A DNA stretch of 12,970 nucleotides from AWTP1-13 sp036280295. GTDB taxonomy: Bacteria > Pseudomonadota > Alphaproteobacteria > Rhizobiales > Hyphomicrobiaceae. The stretch lies in NCBI GenBank assembly GCA_036280295.1, contig DASURA010000395.1:1-12970 (forward strand), in the 5' to 3' direction. The position numbers and the translations under genes are program-made. The notes beneath the pieces are model-generated. The model was not told the DNA's origin and ran no database searches. It was given only the letters and a program-made list of their open reading frames with translations. Of this stretch, positions 5,017 through 12,970 are shown in pieces; positions within the stretch are counted from its first letter, which is position 1, and each line of letters starts with the position of its first letter.

Positions 5017-8000
5017 GGGGCGTTGGCTCCGGCTGTCGCCGCGCGGGCCGCATGGATCAGCCGCTCGCGCTCTGCGGTCCGATCCTGCGCCCAGGCGGAG
5101 GATTGGATGCGGTGAAGACGAAGGCCAGACCGGGCCAGCAGCTTGCGCCGCCACACCTCGCGGGCGCGCGCTCTCGCCAATAGCCGATGGCGCGGGCTGT
5201 CGATCTCGACCCCGAGGGCATAGAGCCCGGTGTCGGGATCGGTCACGGCGATATCGATGCTGAAGGCATCGCCCGGCGGCATAATGGTGGCGTCGTATCC
5301 TTCCCGCAGCAGCGCATCGAGCACCTGCAGAACCAGCGGGTCGGGCTGAGACGCCGGCGGCGCTCCCGGGCCGGCGGAGGTGCTGCCAAATGCGCCAAGG
5401 ATGCCGGCCGCAGCGTCCAGGTCGCCGTCGTGCACGAGCTGGGCATAGGTCATATACCCCTGCAGGTAGTCGCGGGCGAGCGTGGGCGCGCGGCGTTGGC
5501 CGATGAAGCTAGAGATCTCCGCCGTGGGCATCGAGGTCACCAACACCACCTTCTGCTTGGCGCGGGTGACGGCGACGTTGAGCCGCCGCTCGCCGCCCTG
5601 CTGGTTGAGCGCGCCGAACACGCGCTTGAAGACGCCCGCCTCGTCGCGGCCGAACGTGGTCGAGAACACGATCCAGTCGCGCTCGTCGCCCTGCACGTTC
5701 TCCAGGTTCTTGACGAAGAAGCCCACGTCCTCTTCCTCCGCCTTGCGGGTCCGCTCCCGGTCGAGTGCGCGGGCGAACTTGCGGCTCTCGTCGGCGCGCT
5801 GGCGCAGCCTTGCCTCGATCAGCTCGGCCTGCTTCATGTTGAACGTGACGACGCCGATCGTGGGCGGCGGCGCCTTCGAGCCCCAAAGCTCGGCCAGCAG
5901 GTCGACGATCGCGGCGGCCTCGTCCGGGTTGGTCTGGTTGAGATAGATGCCGTCGACGCGGCGCACTTCGATCGGTCTGGCGCGGATCACGTCCCCGGGC
6001 GGACGGCGCACGGGGATGTTGAGCTTGCCGCCGTAGTAGGCTGCGTTCGAGAAGTCGATCAGCTCGCGATATGCCGAGCGGTAATGGATGTCGAGGCTGG
6101 CCGACGGCAACAGGCCGGTGGCCAGCGTGAGAAGGTCCTCGCAGTCCTTGATGTGGCGCTCGCTCGCCGCCAGCTCGCGCGGATCGATCGAACTGGCCCC
6201 CGCTTCCGCGTCGGCCCCGTCGTCGGCCGGATCGGCGTCGAGCTCACCCCACGGATCGTCGTCGCCGTCATCGTCGTCGGCCGGGTCGGCCTGGATGCGG
6301 GTTCCGAAGAAGCTCGTGGGCGGCAATTGCTTCTCGTCGCCGCTCACGACGACGCGCTTGGCCCGGTAGAGCGCGGGCAGGGCGCTATCGACGCGCATCT
6401 GCGAGGCCTCGTCGAATACGACGGTGTCGAACAGTCCCGGCTCCAGCGGCAGCATCCGGCTGGCAACGTCGGGGTTGACGAGCCAGACGGGCCGCATCCG
6501 CAGGAGGCCGAGCTGGCGGCCCCTGTCGAACACCTGGCGCAGGCGCTGCGAGTTAACGCCGCCGATCGCCCAAATGCGCGACCAGTCCTGGGCGCCCCGG
6601 ATGCTGCTCGCGTCGATATGCGCGAGGACGCGCCGGTTCACATCGCGCATCTCGCCGTCGAGGGCTTCGAGCTTGGCGATGTCGGTCTCGATCTCGGTTG
6701 CGATCCGTTGCAGCCGGGGATGCCGGACCTCGATCTCCGCCTTCCAGGCCATCGCGGCCTCCCGGCGCATCAGGGCGGCGATGGCCCCGGCCGGGTTGTC
6801 GCCTGCGTCCGCGCTCCCGTCGGCGCGGAACGTCCCGGCGAGCGGCGCCAGCTCCGGAAACGCGGCGTGCGCCGCCGGCGACAGGTGGGCCTGACGCAGC
6901 CGGAACGTCTGATACGGCACCAGGGCCGGCAGGGCGTCCTGGACAGCGCCCCAGTCGAGCGGCAGCGCCGCCTCGATGGCCACCGCCCTCCTGATGCCGT
7001 CGAGCGCGTCCTCGGTGAGATAGGGGGCGAGGCGCTCCGCCTCTCTCAGCGTCAGTGCGTTCGCGGCCGCGACCGCCCTTGCGAATCCGAGGGCCGTCAG
7101 CAGCGTGCTAAGCGGCGGCTTGTTGACACCCTGCCGGATCGCCCCGGCTTGGCCGGCGAGCCGCTCCATGTGCGGCCACAGGTCCGTCACAGGCGCGGCC
7201 TGGAGGCGGTCGGCGAGGTCGCGGAAGACATCGAACCCGCGTGCGAGCGCTCGCGCCAGCGCCAGCACCTCGCCGCGGTCGGGCGGGCAGAGGAGGTTCT
7301 CGGCGAACACGGCGCCGATTTCCTTAAGCTCCCGCAGGGCAGCCCGCACGCTCGTCTCGAACAGCGCCGCCTCGGCATGGGCGAGGCAGGCCCCTCGGTC
7401 GGTCGCGACGCCGCGGCCGCAAAGGACGGATCGCGCCGCCCGCAGCCGCAGGAGCCTAGCAGGATTGAGGAAGTCGAGCGGGCCCGGCACCTTTCGCAGC
7501 GACGGCAGCGCCTTGGCGAGCGCGGCGATCTCCTCCGGCGTCCAGTCGCGCACCGCGGCGTGGACCAGGGAGGCCGGTCCGGGCATGGCGAGACGGTCGA
7601 GCCTGTCGATCAGCTCCGCCAGTCGCTTGCGCCCGGCCTCGGCCTCTTCGAAGAGCCGGCCGGCCGGTGCGAAGAAGCGCCAGCGCGCCGCGCGCTCCAG
7701 CACGTCAGCCGGGACAGCTTCCAGGGCCGGGCGATTCTCCTCCAGCCATCGCCCCAGCGCGTCGGCGTCGAGGCATACGATGGACGCAAGATCGGCAGGG
7801 AGCCTGCTGCGCTCGGCGAAGGCTATGGTGCGCGTCTCGTCCGCCTTGCGAAGCTCGGCAAGGTCGTTCCCAATCCTCGCGGCGAGCGCCGCATCGGTGG
7901 CGAGCGGGCGCAGCACTTCCAGCGCCGCGGCAGAAACGCCGCCCTTGAGCCAGACATCGGCCAAGCCGGCGCATTCGCCGATAACGCTCTCCAGCTCGGC

Positions 8001-11000
8001 TGCGCCCAGCGGGCCGAGCAGCGCCCTGAGCCCCGGTGCGGAGCGGCCGCCCGAGCGGGCGTCGTGCTCCGCGACGAGCGAGAGCACCTCACGGTAGGTG
8101 AGCCCCAGCCGCTCGTCCGTCAGGTAGACGGCCTCGTGGTAGGCATCGAGATCCGTCTCCAGCGCATCGAGCTGCGCCGCGATCTGCCGGCGCTTCGCCT
8201 GTCCGTCGGCGCCTGACACGGTACGGGCATCGAGCACCAGCGGCACCTGGGCTTGCAGGTCCCGCAGCACGGTAGCGCGATCGCTCTGCGTGCTCTCGAT
8301 CCGGAACAGGCGATGCCCGAGCTGCTCTGCCGCGAGCCGCTTCTGCACGACATCGAGCGCCGCCTTCTTCTCGCACACCACCAGCACGGTCTCGTTGCGG
8401 CCGATGCAGTCCGTGACGATGTTGACGATGGTCTGGCTCTTGCCGGTCCCGGGCGGCCCCTGCACGACGATGCCCGGCGCGTGCCGGGAGCGAAACACCG
8501 CTGCCTCCTGCGACGGATCCGCTTCGAGCGTGGCGAAGCGGTCGAGGTGCTTGATCCTGCCGTTCTCGGAGGGCGCCTCCGGCCTGCGCAGGCGCAGCAG
8601 GCATTCCAGCGCCGTGCCCTCCAGGGGCTTCTGCTGCAGCTGCCGGAGATCGCTGGCGATCGCCTGGCTTGCGAACTCGACCAGGAAGATCGCGGCACTT
8701 GGATGCACCGCGAGCCTGTTGGCCGGCTTGACAGCGCTCGCCTTGGGCACCGGCACGAGCTTCTCGCCGACGTCGTCCTCCACGAGCTCGGCGGCCGCTC
8801 TCAGAACGGCCACATGGCTTTCGAACCCCTCGCGGAGGCGCTCGCTGGCCCAGTCCTGCCAGCGTGCGGCCGTTTCCGGGCCCAGGATCGACTCCAGCGC
8901 CGGGTTGAGCTGAACCTCGCGGGCCTGGTCGAAGCTGAACGAGAGCGATCCCGTGGCGCCGCGCTGGACGCCGAGCGCAATCGGCCAGAGCAGAACGGGC
9001 GCGATGCGCGTCTTCTCTCCGTCATCGTTCCTGGTCCTCAGCGTGAGGATCGGGAACGCCAGGTAGAGCGCATCGAGGCCCGTATCACGCTGGTACATGC
9101 GCGCCTTCGACTCGATGTCGCGCAGCCTGTCGACAAGCGTTCCGGAGGTCGATACGCGCGGCTCGACAGCTTCATCCGCCCGCGTGACGATGGCATTGAG
9201 GATGCGAGCCTGCAGGTCGGCACCGCGCAGCTCCGTCAGATCGAGGACGCTCTTGGTCGCCCGCATTTGCACGAGCGGCCCGCGCTGTATTCCGGCGAGG
9301 ATCCGCCGCTCGAGGAAGCTTACAACGTTGCGGACGTAGTCCTGATGCGCCGGCTCCGCCCAATCCGATGTGGGAATCGCCAGTACCACCAGCATCCGCG
9401 CGAGCGGCATGCGGCGGTTGGTGGCGCGATAGACATCCATCCAGCCATCGATCGACGCCCGCCCGCAGCGCTCGAAGCCCGGCACGCGGGCGGCAAGCTC
9501 GTCGGCCAGCTCGCGGCGCGGGCGGATCAGCTCACGGGCCGCGCCCTGGCGGTCGAACTCCGTGACGCCGGCTTCGCCCGCCAGCCGCTCCGCGTCGAGA
9601 AGCACGCTCTGGGCGGGAAGGAAGTTGCCAATCGACGCAGCAGCCAGCAGCAGCAGGTCCTCGTCGGTCAGGGTGCGCCGATCGATGAGGCTCGCGAGCA
9701 CGGGATTGTCGCTGTCGGGGAACAGCGCGCGCTTGCCCGCCCAGCGCTGCTCCAGCGCGGCCGACGAGGTCGCCAGCTGGAGCATGGCGAAGCCATCCTC
9801 GTCGAGGCCGATGCGCGCGTCCTTGGCCCGTGACCTGACGCGCTGCGCCCGGTCCGCGAGCAGGATCAGCCAATGGTCGCTCGGCCGCTTCAGGCGGCGC
9901 AGGTGGGCGATCGAATCGCGGGAGAGCCATTTGCGCCCGGTCTCGGGGGCGGCCAGCAACGCAGTGGGCGTGACGAGCTCGCCCCTGATGCACAGCGGCA
10001 GGTCCGGATTCAACGTGGCGATGACGAGCGCAAGGGGGAAGTCCTTGTCGACGGCCTTGAGCGGCTGGTCGCCGGCGATCTTCCTGACGGTCTCAAGCGC
10101 GGGTGGCGGCTTCTTGAACGAGGCCAACCAGCTGACGATGCGTCCCCCGTTGAGCGCCGCCAGCGCCTCCGCCCAGTTTTCCTCCTCCGCGGCAGCGAAC
10201 GCCAGCTCGGCGGGCGCGGTGAACGTGCGGCCGGCGAAGTGGATCGACGGCCCTGCGGCCGCCGCAGCTGCCCGCTCACGCTTGGTAGGAATATCGCTCT
10301 CGCCGTCGGCCCACCTGAGCGCCTGCTCGGCGCGCCAGCGGTCCTCGTGGTTGCGCGTCAGCAGCCCTTCCAGCAGGTTGCGCCAGCGGGGAGTCAGATC
10401 GTCGGGCAACGTGATGCCGCGCGCCACCAAGTGCAACAGGAAGGCGCGCTCGTGCACGCCTTCGAAGCAGTGACCGTCGGTCAGCATTTCCAGCAGGACG
10501 ATGCCCAGGCTCCACCAGTCTGAGGCGACAGTCGAGGCCTCGGCCACCGCCTCCGGCGCCATATACCGGCTCGTCTGCCGGAACCGGCTCGCCTCGACGT
10601 CGAACTCAGCGATGCGCGCCGAGGCGAAGTCGGTGACGCACAGGACCAGGGGATCGGCCGACCGGAGCCGGATCACCGAGGGCTGCAGGTTGCCGTGCCG
10701 CAGCCCGCGCTGCTCGAAAGCGGCGAGGGTACGGATCAACGCCACCGCCACCCGCTCCGCCGCCTGTCCGGCGAGCTCCTGGCGCAACTCGCCGAGGGTC
10801 TGCCCCTCCACATGCTCCCACACCTCGAAGGCGCGCCCCTCGAAGCGGCCGTGCGCAACGAGGGCGGCGACATCCGGCCGGCCAAGCGTCTCGATCACGC
10901 TGTAGAGGCTCGGATCGGGCTCCAGCCCGGTCCGGTAATGGCGCAGGACGCGCACCTCCTCGCCGCCGTCGCGGCGCACGAGGAACAGCTCGGCATCCGG

Positions 11001-11396
11001 CGCGGCATGCGGCAGCTCGGCGACGATCTGCCAGTCGGCTATCGTCCTGCCCGGATGGGCTGGGCCGTCCCTCTCCTGGATGTTGCCGATGCGCACCCCA
11101 CACGTGGGGCAAAGCAGGTCGTCGGGCTCGACGGGATGGCCATTCGGGCAAGAGCCGCCAGGACCTTCTATCTCCCCGGCCGTCCTGCCGGTGGCCTCCG
11201 TTCCCTCCCTTGCCTGTGGTTCTGCCGCGTCGGCCGGCTCGACCGGAGCTGCGGGCGCATCGCCGGCAGGTGTCGGATGGATGTCGAGCAGCGGGAAGCT
11301 GCACAGCTCGCCGCTCGGCAGAACCTTCTGGCAATCGTCCTCTTGGAGCGGCCGCTCGGTCGAGCAGGCTGGACAGACGCGGACGTATAAAGTCAT
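5013..11396 (-). CDS. Zinc ribbon - pseudokinase - DUF4011-like - SF1 helicase - Vsr/MTES_1575-like nuclease fusion, 2127 aa
   Basis: Start is ATG 11394-11396 in an ATGA overlap with the upstream gene. Order of domains: cysteine pairs C8/C11 with C22/C32, and a second ribbon C83, C96, C99; a protein-kinase fold (~120-365) with HGNLQP at 234, TDFA at 255, MAPE at 279 and DWWSLG at 293; a helical region; a DUF4011-like segment (~755-840, YLAFPILTLR and IAPVLLWPIAL); and an SF1 helicase with Walker A GPPGTGKS 980-987, DEAS 1662-1665, GDEKQLPP 1686-1693, VQGDERD 1901-1907 and VAVTRAK 1941-1947. The DEAS and VAVTRAK forms point to the Upf1-like SF1B group. A long helical insert separates motifs Ia and II, and an acidic loop follows motif III (~1703-1733). 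The last ~130 residues hold IDIAV (D2048), GVEID (E2064) and LRLHRIQSSAW, a PD-(D/E)XK/Vsr-like fold. Likely role: nucleic-acid translocase with nuclease in anti-phage defence, resembling Mokosh MkoA and Hhe-like proteins, but matching neither exactly. Confidence 0.9.
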   Translation of the reverse strand: MTLYVRVCPACSTERPLQEDDCQKVLPSGELCSFPLLDIHPTPAGDAPAAPVEPADAAEPQAREGTEATGRTAGEIEGPGGSCPNGHPVEPDDLLCPTCGVRIGNIQERDGPAHPGRTIADWQIVAELPHAAPDAELFLVRRDGGEEVRVLRHYRTGLEPDPSLYSVIETLGRPDVAALVAHGRFEGRAFEVWEHVEGQTLGELRQELAGQAAERVAVALIRTLAAFEQRGLRHGNLQPSVIRLRSADPLVLCVTDFASARIAEFDVEASRFRQTSRYMAPEAVAEASTVASDWWSLGIVLLEMLTDGHCFEGVHERAFLLHLVARGITLPDDLTPRWRNLLEGLLTRNHEDRWRAEQALRWADGESDIPTKRERAAAAAAGPSIHFAGRTFTAPAELAFAAAEEENWAEALAALNGGRIVSWLASFKKPPPALETVRKIAGDQPLKAVDKDFPLALVIATLNPDLPLCIRGELVTPTALLAAPETGRKWLSRDSIAHLRRLKRPSDHWLILLADRAQRVRSRAKDARIGLDEDGFAMLQLATSSAALEQRWAGKRALFPDSDNPVLASLIDRRTLTDEDLLLLAAASIGNFLPAQSVLLDAERLAGEAGVTEFDRQGAARELIRPRRELADELAARVPGFERCGRASIDGWMDVYRATNRRMPLARMLVVLAIPTSDWAEPAHQDYVRNVVSFLERRILAGIQRGPLVQMRATKSVLDLTELRGADLQARILNAIVTRADEAVEPRVSTSGTLVDRLRDIESKARMYQRDTGLDALYLAFPILTLRTRNDDGEKTRIAPVLLWPIALGVQRGATGSLSFSFDQAREVQLNPALESILGPETAARWQDWASERLREGFESHVAVLRAAAELVEDDVGEKLVPVPKASAVKPANRLAVHPSAAIFLVEFASQAIASDLRQLQQKPLEGTALECLLRLRRPEAPSENGRIKHLDRFATLEADPSQEAAVFRSRHAPGIVVQGPPGTGKSQTIVNIVTDCIGRNETVLVVCEKKAALDVVQKRLAAEQLGHRLFRIESTQSDRATVLRDLQAQVPLVLDARTVSGADGQAKRRQIAAQLDALETDLDAYHEAVYLTDERLGLTYREVLSLVAEHDARSGGRSAPGLRALLGPLGAAELESVIGECAGLADVWLKGGVSAAALEVLRPLATDAALAARIGNDLAELRKADETRTIAFAERSRLPADLASIVCLDADALGRWLEENRPALEAVPADVLERAARWRFFAPAGRLFEEAEAGRKRLAELIDRLDRLAMPGPASLVHAAVRDWTPEEIAALAKALPSLRKVPGPLDFLNPARLLRLRAARSVLCGRGVATDRGACLAHAEAALFETSVRAALRELKEIGAVFAENLLCPPDRGEVLALARALARGFDVFRDLADRLQAAPVTDLWPHMERLAGQAGAIRQGVNKPPLSTLLTALGFARAVAAANALTLREAERLAPYLTEDALDGIRRAVAIEAALPLDWGAVQDALPALVPYQTFRLRQAHLSPAAHAAFPELAPLAGTFRADGSADAGDNPAGAIAALMRREAAMAWKAEIEVRHPRLQRIATEIETDIAKLEALDGEMRDVNRRVLAHIDASSIRGAQDWSRIWAIGGVNSQRLRQVFDRGRQLGLLRMRPVWLVNPDVASRMLPLEPGLFDTVVFDEASQMRVDSALPALYRAKRVVVSGDEKQLPPTSFFGTRIQADPADDDDGDDDPWGELDADPADDGADAEAGASSIDPRELAASERHIKDCEDLLTLATGLLPSASLDIHYRSAYRELIDFSNAAYYGGKLNIPVRRPPGDVIRARPIEVRRVDGIYLNQTNPDEAAAIVDLLAELWGSKAPPPTIGVVTFNMKQAELIEARLRQRADESRKFARALDRERTRKAEEEDVGFFVKNLENVQGDERDWIVFSTTFGRDEAGVFKRVFGALNQQGGERRLNVAVTRAKQKVVLVTSMPTAEISSFIGQRRAPTLARDYLQGYMTYAQLVHDGDLDAAAGILGAFGSTSAGPGAPPASQPDPLVLQVLDALLREGYDATIMPPGDAFSIDIAVTDPDTGLYALGVEIDSPRHRLLARARAREVWRRKLLARSGLRLHRIQSSAWAQDRTAERERLIHAARAATAGANAP

Positions 11397-12046
11397 GCGA
11401 GATCCCCCAGCCGTCCGGCCGACGTATGCGCCCTGATGCCGGCCGCGCCCAGCCGCCGGTCCAGGCGGTCGAGATCGCCGGGGCCCGGCACGCCGGCTAG
11501 CCAAACCGACCCGTCGCGCTCTGCAATCAGGTCGAGCCTGCTGCCCTGCTCGCGCCATCCGGCTTCTGCCTGCTGCCATAGCGCTACGCCGCGCTCGGTC
11601 AGACAGGAGACGCGCTGGTTGGCGGAGCCGCGCAGCGGCGCGCTGACGGCTTGGCGACCATCGAACGGCTCGGAGATCAGAACGTCGATGAACGGCAAAA
11701 GCAGGGGATGCCGCTCCCGAAGCCGATCGTAGGGAAAGCCCGAGTAGACGAGAACGGGGAGGTCACCCGCTGCGCGCAACCCCTTGAGGAGCCCGAGAAG
11801 CGCGGTCGGCTGATCGAACGGCTCGCCGCCGGAGACGGTCACACCGTCGGCAGCGCTGACCCAGGGTGTGATGGACTGAAGCAGCGCCGCAACGCTGATC
11901 GTCTCGCGGGCTGCGCCCCACGTGTCCCGGCTCATGCAGCCCGCACACCGGATGGAGCAGCCCTGGAACCAGATGCCGATACGCCTGCCTGGTCCGAGCG
12001 CGGTAATGGGAAAATGCACCCGTGAAAGGCCCAGCTCACTATTCAC
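11393..12046 (-). CDS. Radical SAM activase-like protein (NrdG-like, single 4Fe-4S)
   Basis: A 217-residue protein starting at GTG 12044-12046; the ribosome site is weak (AGGA about 12 bases upstream). The N-terminus reads RIGIWFQGCSIRCAGCMSRDTW and contains the CX3CX2C cluster motif at C30, C34 and C37, typical of the radical SAM superfamily. SGGEPF at 72-77 is the SAM-contacting GGE motif. Size and the FQGC..RC.GC form resemble NrdG/PflA glycyl-radical activases and 'single-cluster' radical SAM proteins. The C-terminal third (after ~140) is not one I recognise from NrdG. No glycyl-radical enzyme is present in the window, so a metabolic activase role is unsupported. It lies 31 bases after the ClpB-like gene and overlaps the helicase gene by ATGA, so it appears to be an integral operon member that may modify a protein or nucleotide in this system. 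Confidence 0.85.
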   Translation of the reverse strand: MNSELGLSRVHFPITALGPGRRIGIWFQGCSIRCAGCMSRDTWGAARETISVAALLQSITPWVSAADGVTVSGGEPFDQPTALLGLLKGLRAAGDLPVLVYSGFPYDRLRERHPLLLPFIDVLISEPFDGRQAVSAPLRGSANQRVSCLTERGVALWQQAEAGWREQGSRLDLIAERDGSVWLAGVPGPGDLDRLDRRLGAAGIRAHTSAGRLGDLA

Positions 12047-12077
12047 TGCAAAATCCGATCCTGGTCGAATACGTAGT

Positions 12078-12970
12078 CTACCGGTCCAAAGTCAGCGTCG
12101 TCATCCCGCGCTCTATGCGCACATCTGCGATCGCTATGCTGTCCCCGGGCCGGGGATCGAGCGCGAACAGCGCGCGTGCCAGCGGATTGATCAGATGCAC
12201 CTCGACCTGGTTGCGGATGCCCCGGCCGCCATTCGAGAGATCGCCCAGGCACAGCTCCTCCAGGTGCGCTCTGGCCTGCGAGGTGAAGGACAGCGTGAGC
12301 TGCTGCTCCGCGCGCACATCATCGACCACGCGCCCGACCATCAGCTCCAGGATCTCGCGCGCCACCGGCGGCCTGATGAAATCGAAGACAATGACATTCT
12401 CGCCGATGCGGTTCAGGATCTCGGGCCGGGAGATCTCCAGCTTGAAATGTCGCTCGATCTCATGGCGCACCTTGCGCCGGACCTCGTCGAGCGGCTCGCC
12501 GGGCGTAGCATTGGCGACGCGCGAGCCGTCCTGCAGCGTTCGCGTCATGCCGAGGTTCGATGTGAAGATGATCAGGCTTTCCGAGAAGTACACGCGCTCG
12601 CCGCGACCCGAGGTCAGGACACCGTCGTCGAGGATCTGCAGGAACTTGTCGAGGATGCGCGGATGCGCCTTCTCGATCTCGTCGAACAGCACGACGGAGA
12701 ACGGCTTCTGGCGGATGGCGTTGGTCAGCTCGCCGCCTGAATCGTAGCCGAGGTAGCCGGGCGGCGCGCCGATGAGGCGCTGGTCGGCATGCTCGGCCGA
12801 GAACTCGCTCATGTCGAAGCGGATGTAGGCGCTCTCGTCGCCGAAGAGCAGGCTCGTGATCGTCTTGGCCAGCTCGGTCTTCCCGACGCCGGTCGGCCCG
12901 GCGAGAAAAGCAACCCCCCGGGGACGACCGCCGCGCTTGCCGCCAATGCCGGTTGCGGCGCGCTTCACGA
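12078..12970 (-). CDS. ClpB/ClpA-like AAA+ unfoldase, C-terminal half (N-terminus beyond right edge)
   Basis: About 297 codons of the D2 AAA+ module and C-terminal small domain are visible, ending at TAG 12078-12080. Seen in order (counting from the codon at 12968): Walker A GPTGVGKT at 24-31, the GAPPGYLGYDSGG pore-loop region at 68-79, Walker B VVLFDEIEKAH at 92-102, sensor 1 FTSN at 135-138, the arginine-finger segment RPEILNRI at 181-188, and sensor 2 GGRGIR at 247-252. The GTG at 12966-12968 is an internal valine, not a start: the sequence before Walker A has the usual internal ClpB flavour. No IGF/IGL ClpP-docking tripeptide is visible, which favours a disaggregase or remodeller over a ClpP partner. 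It is the most upstream operon gene seen. ClpB-like ATPases occur in other defence systems (for example DolB of Dodola), which fits the setting. Confidence 0.9.
   Translation of the reverse strand, partial: VKRAATGIGGKRGGRPRGVAFLAGPTGVGKTELAKTITSLLFGDESAYIRFDMSEFSAEHADQRLIGAPPGYLGYDSGGELTNAIRQKPFSVVLFDEIEKAHPRILDKFLQILDDGVLTSGRGERVYFSESLIIFTSNLGMTRTLQDGSRVANATPGEPLDEVRRKVRHEIERHFKLEISRPEILNRIGENVIVFDFIRPPVAREILELMVGRVVDDVRAEQQLTLSFTSQARAHLEELCLGDLSNGGRGIRNQVEVHLINPLARALFALDPRPGDSIAIADVRIERGMTTLTLDR

Noticed and set aside
5017..5154. N-terminal extension of the 468-aa protein
   Set aside because: It lies wholly within the helicase gene's nuclease domain; the ATGA-coupled start at 5016 begins a normal protein sequence.
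5187..8216. Very long plus-strand open frame (1009 codons), with similar ones at 8253-9833
   Set aside because: Antisense shadow of the helicase gene: Arg/Gly/Ala-rich without domains, while the opposite strand carries an intact ordered set of helicase motifs. GC-rich DNA routinely gives such frames.
5013..11396. Canonical Mokosh type I or II
   Set aside because: No separate PLD nuclease (MkoB) and no visible PLD HKD motif; the nuclease is a C-terminal Vsr/PD-(D/E)XK-like domain and the kinase is degenerate. Relationship is likely, identity is not.
11393..12046. Housekeeping NrdG (anaerobic ribonucleotide reductase activase)
   Set aside because: No nrdD neighbour; it is embedded by overlap in a helicase operon, and its C-terminal third does not look like NrdG.
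1..12970. CRISPR array, tRNA/rRNA gene, insertion sequence or integrase
   Set aside because: Reading both strands I found no regularly spaced repeats, no tRNA-like cloverleaf at the junctions and no transposase or recombinase motif.

Overview
The window is GC-rich DNA and looks like a chromosome segment of an alphaproteobacterium (rhizobial or sphingomonad type). That placement is inferred from base composition and from protein families I recognise; no rRNA or other taxonomic marker is present.

Layout. (1) Positions 1-2025 look like ordinary chromosome that is partly decayed: a divergently transcribed, window-truncated class I SAM methyltransferase (minus strand, 1-263); a ~280-base stretch with no convincing gene; two tandem fragments of one small alphaproteobacterial protein family (543-783 and 784-1020); an SRAP/YedK-type gene whose start codon reads ATC instead of ATG (1066-1761); and the first ~84 codons of a luciferase-like flavin monooxygenase, cut off at about 2025. 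(2) Positions 2026-3609 are visibly less GC-rich than the flanks. They carry an abortive-infection protein with a C-terminal HEPN RNase motif (2057-3250) and, coupled to it by a GTGA overlap, an unrecognised gene whose frame runs antisense into the next block. (3) Positions 3610-12970 (minus strand) hold a tight four-gene operon. In transcription order: a ClpB-like AAA+ unfoldase (its N-terminal part lies beyond the right edge), a small radical SAM activase-like protein, a 2127-residue protein, and a 468-residue coiled-coil protein. The 2127-residue protein joins zinc ribbons, a degenerate protein kinase, a DUF4011-like region, an SF1 Upf1-type helicase and a Vsr/MTES_1575-like nuclease. The last three genes are linked by ATGA start/stop overlaps.

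The operon is the main point of interest. Its central protein combines parts seen in known anti-phage proteins: the kinase-helicase of Mokosh, and the helicase plus Vsr-type nuclease of Hhe-like proteins. I know of no described system that pairs this with both a ClpB-like unfoldase and a radical SAM activase. It sits next to an Abi/HEPN gene and a chromosomal gene broken at the boundary, so 2026 onward reads as a defence island. Defence function is an inference from domains and context, not something the sequence proves.
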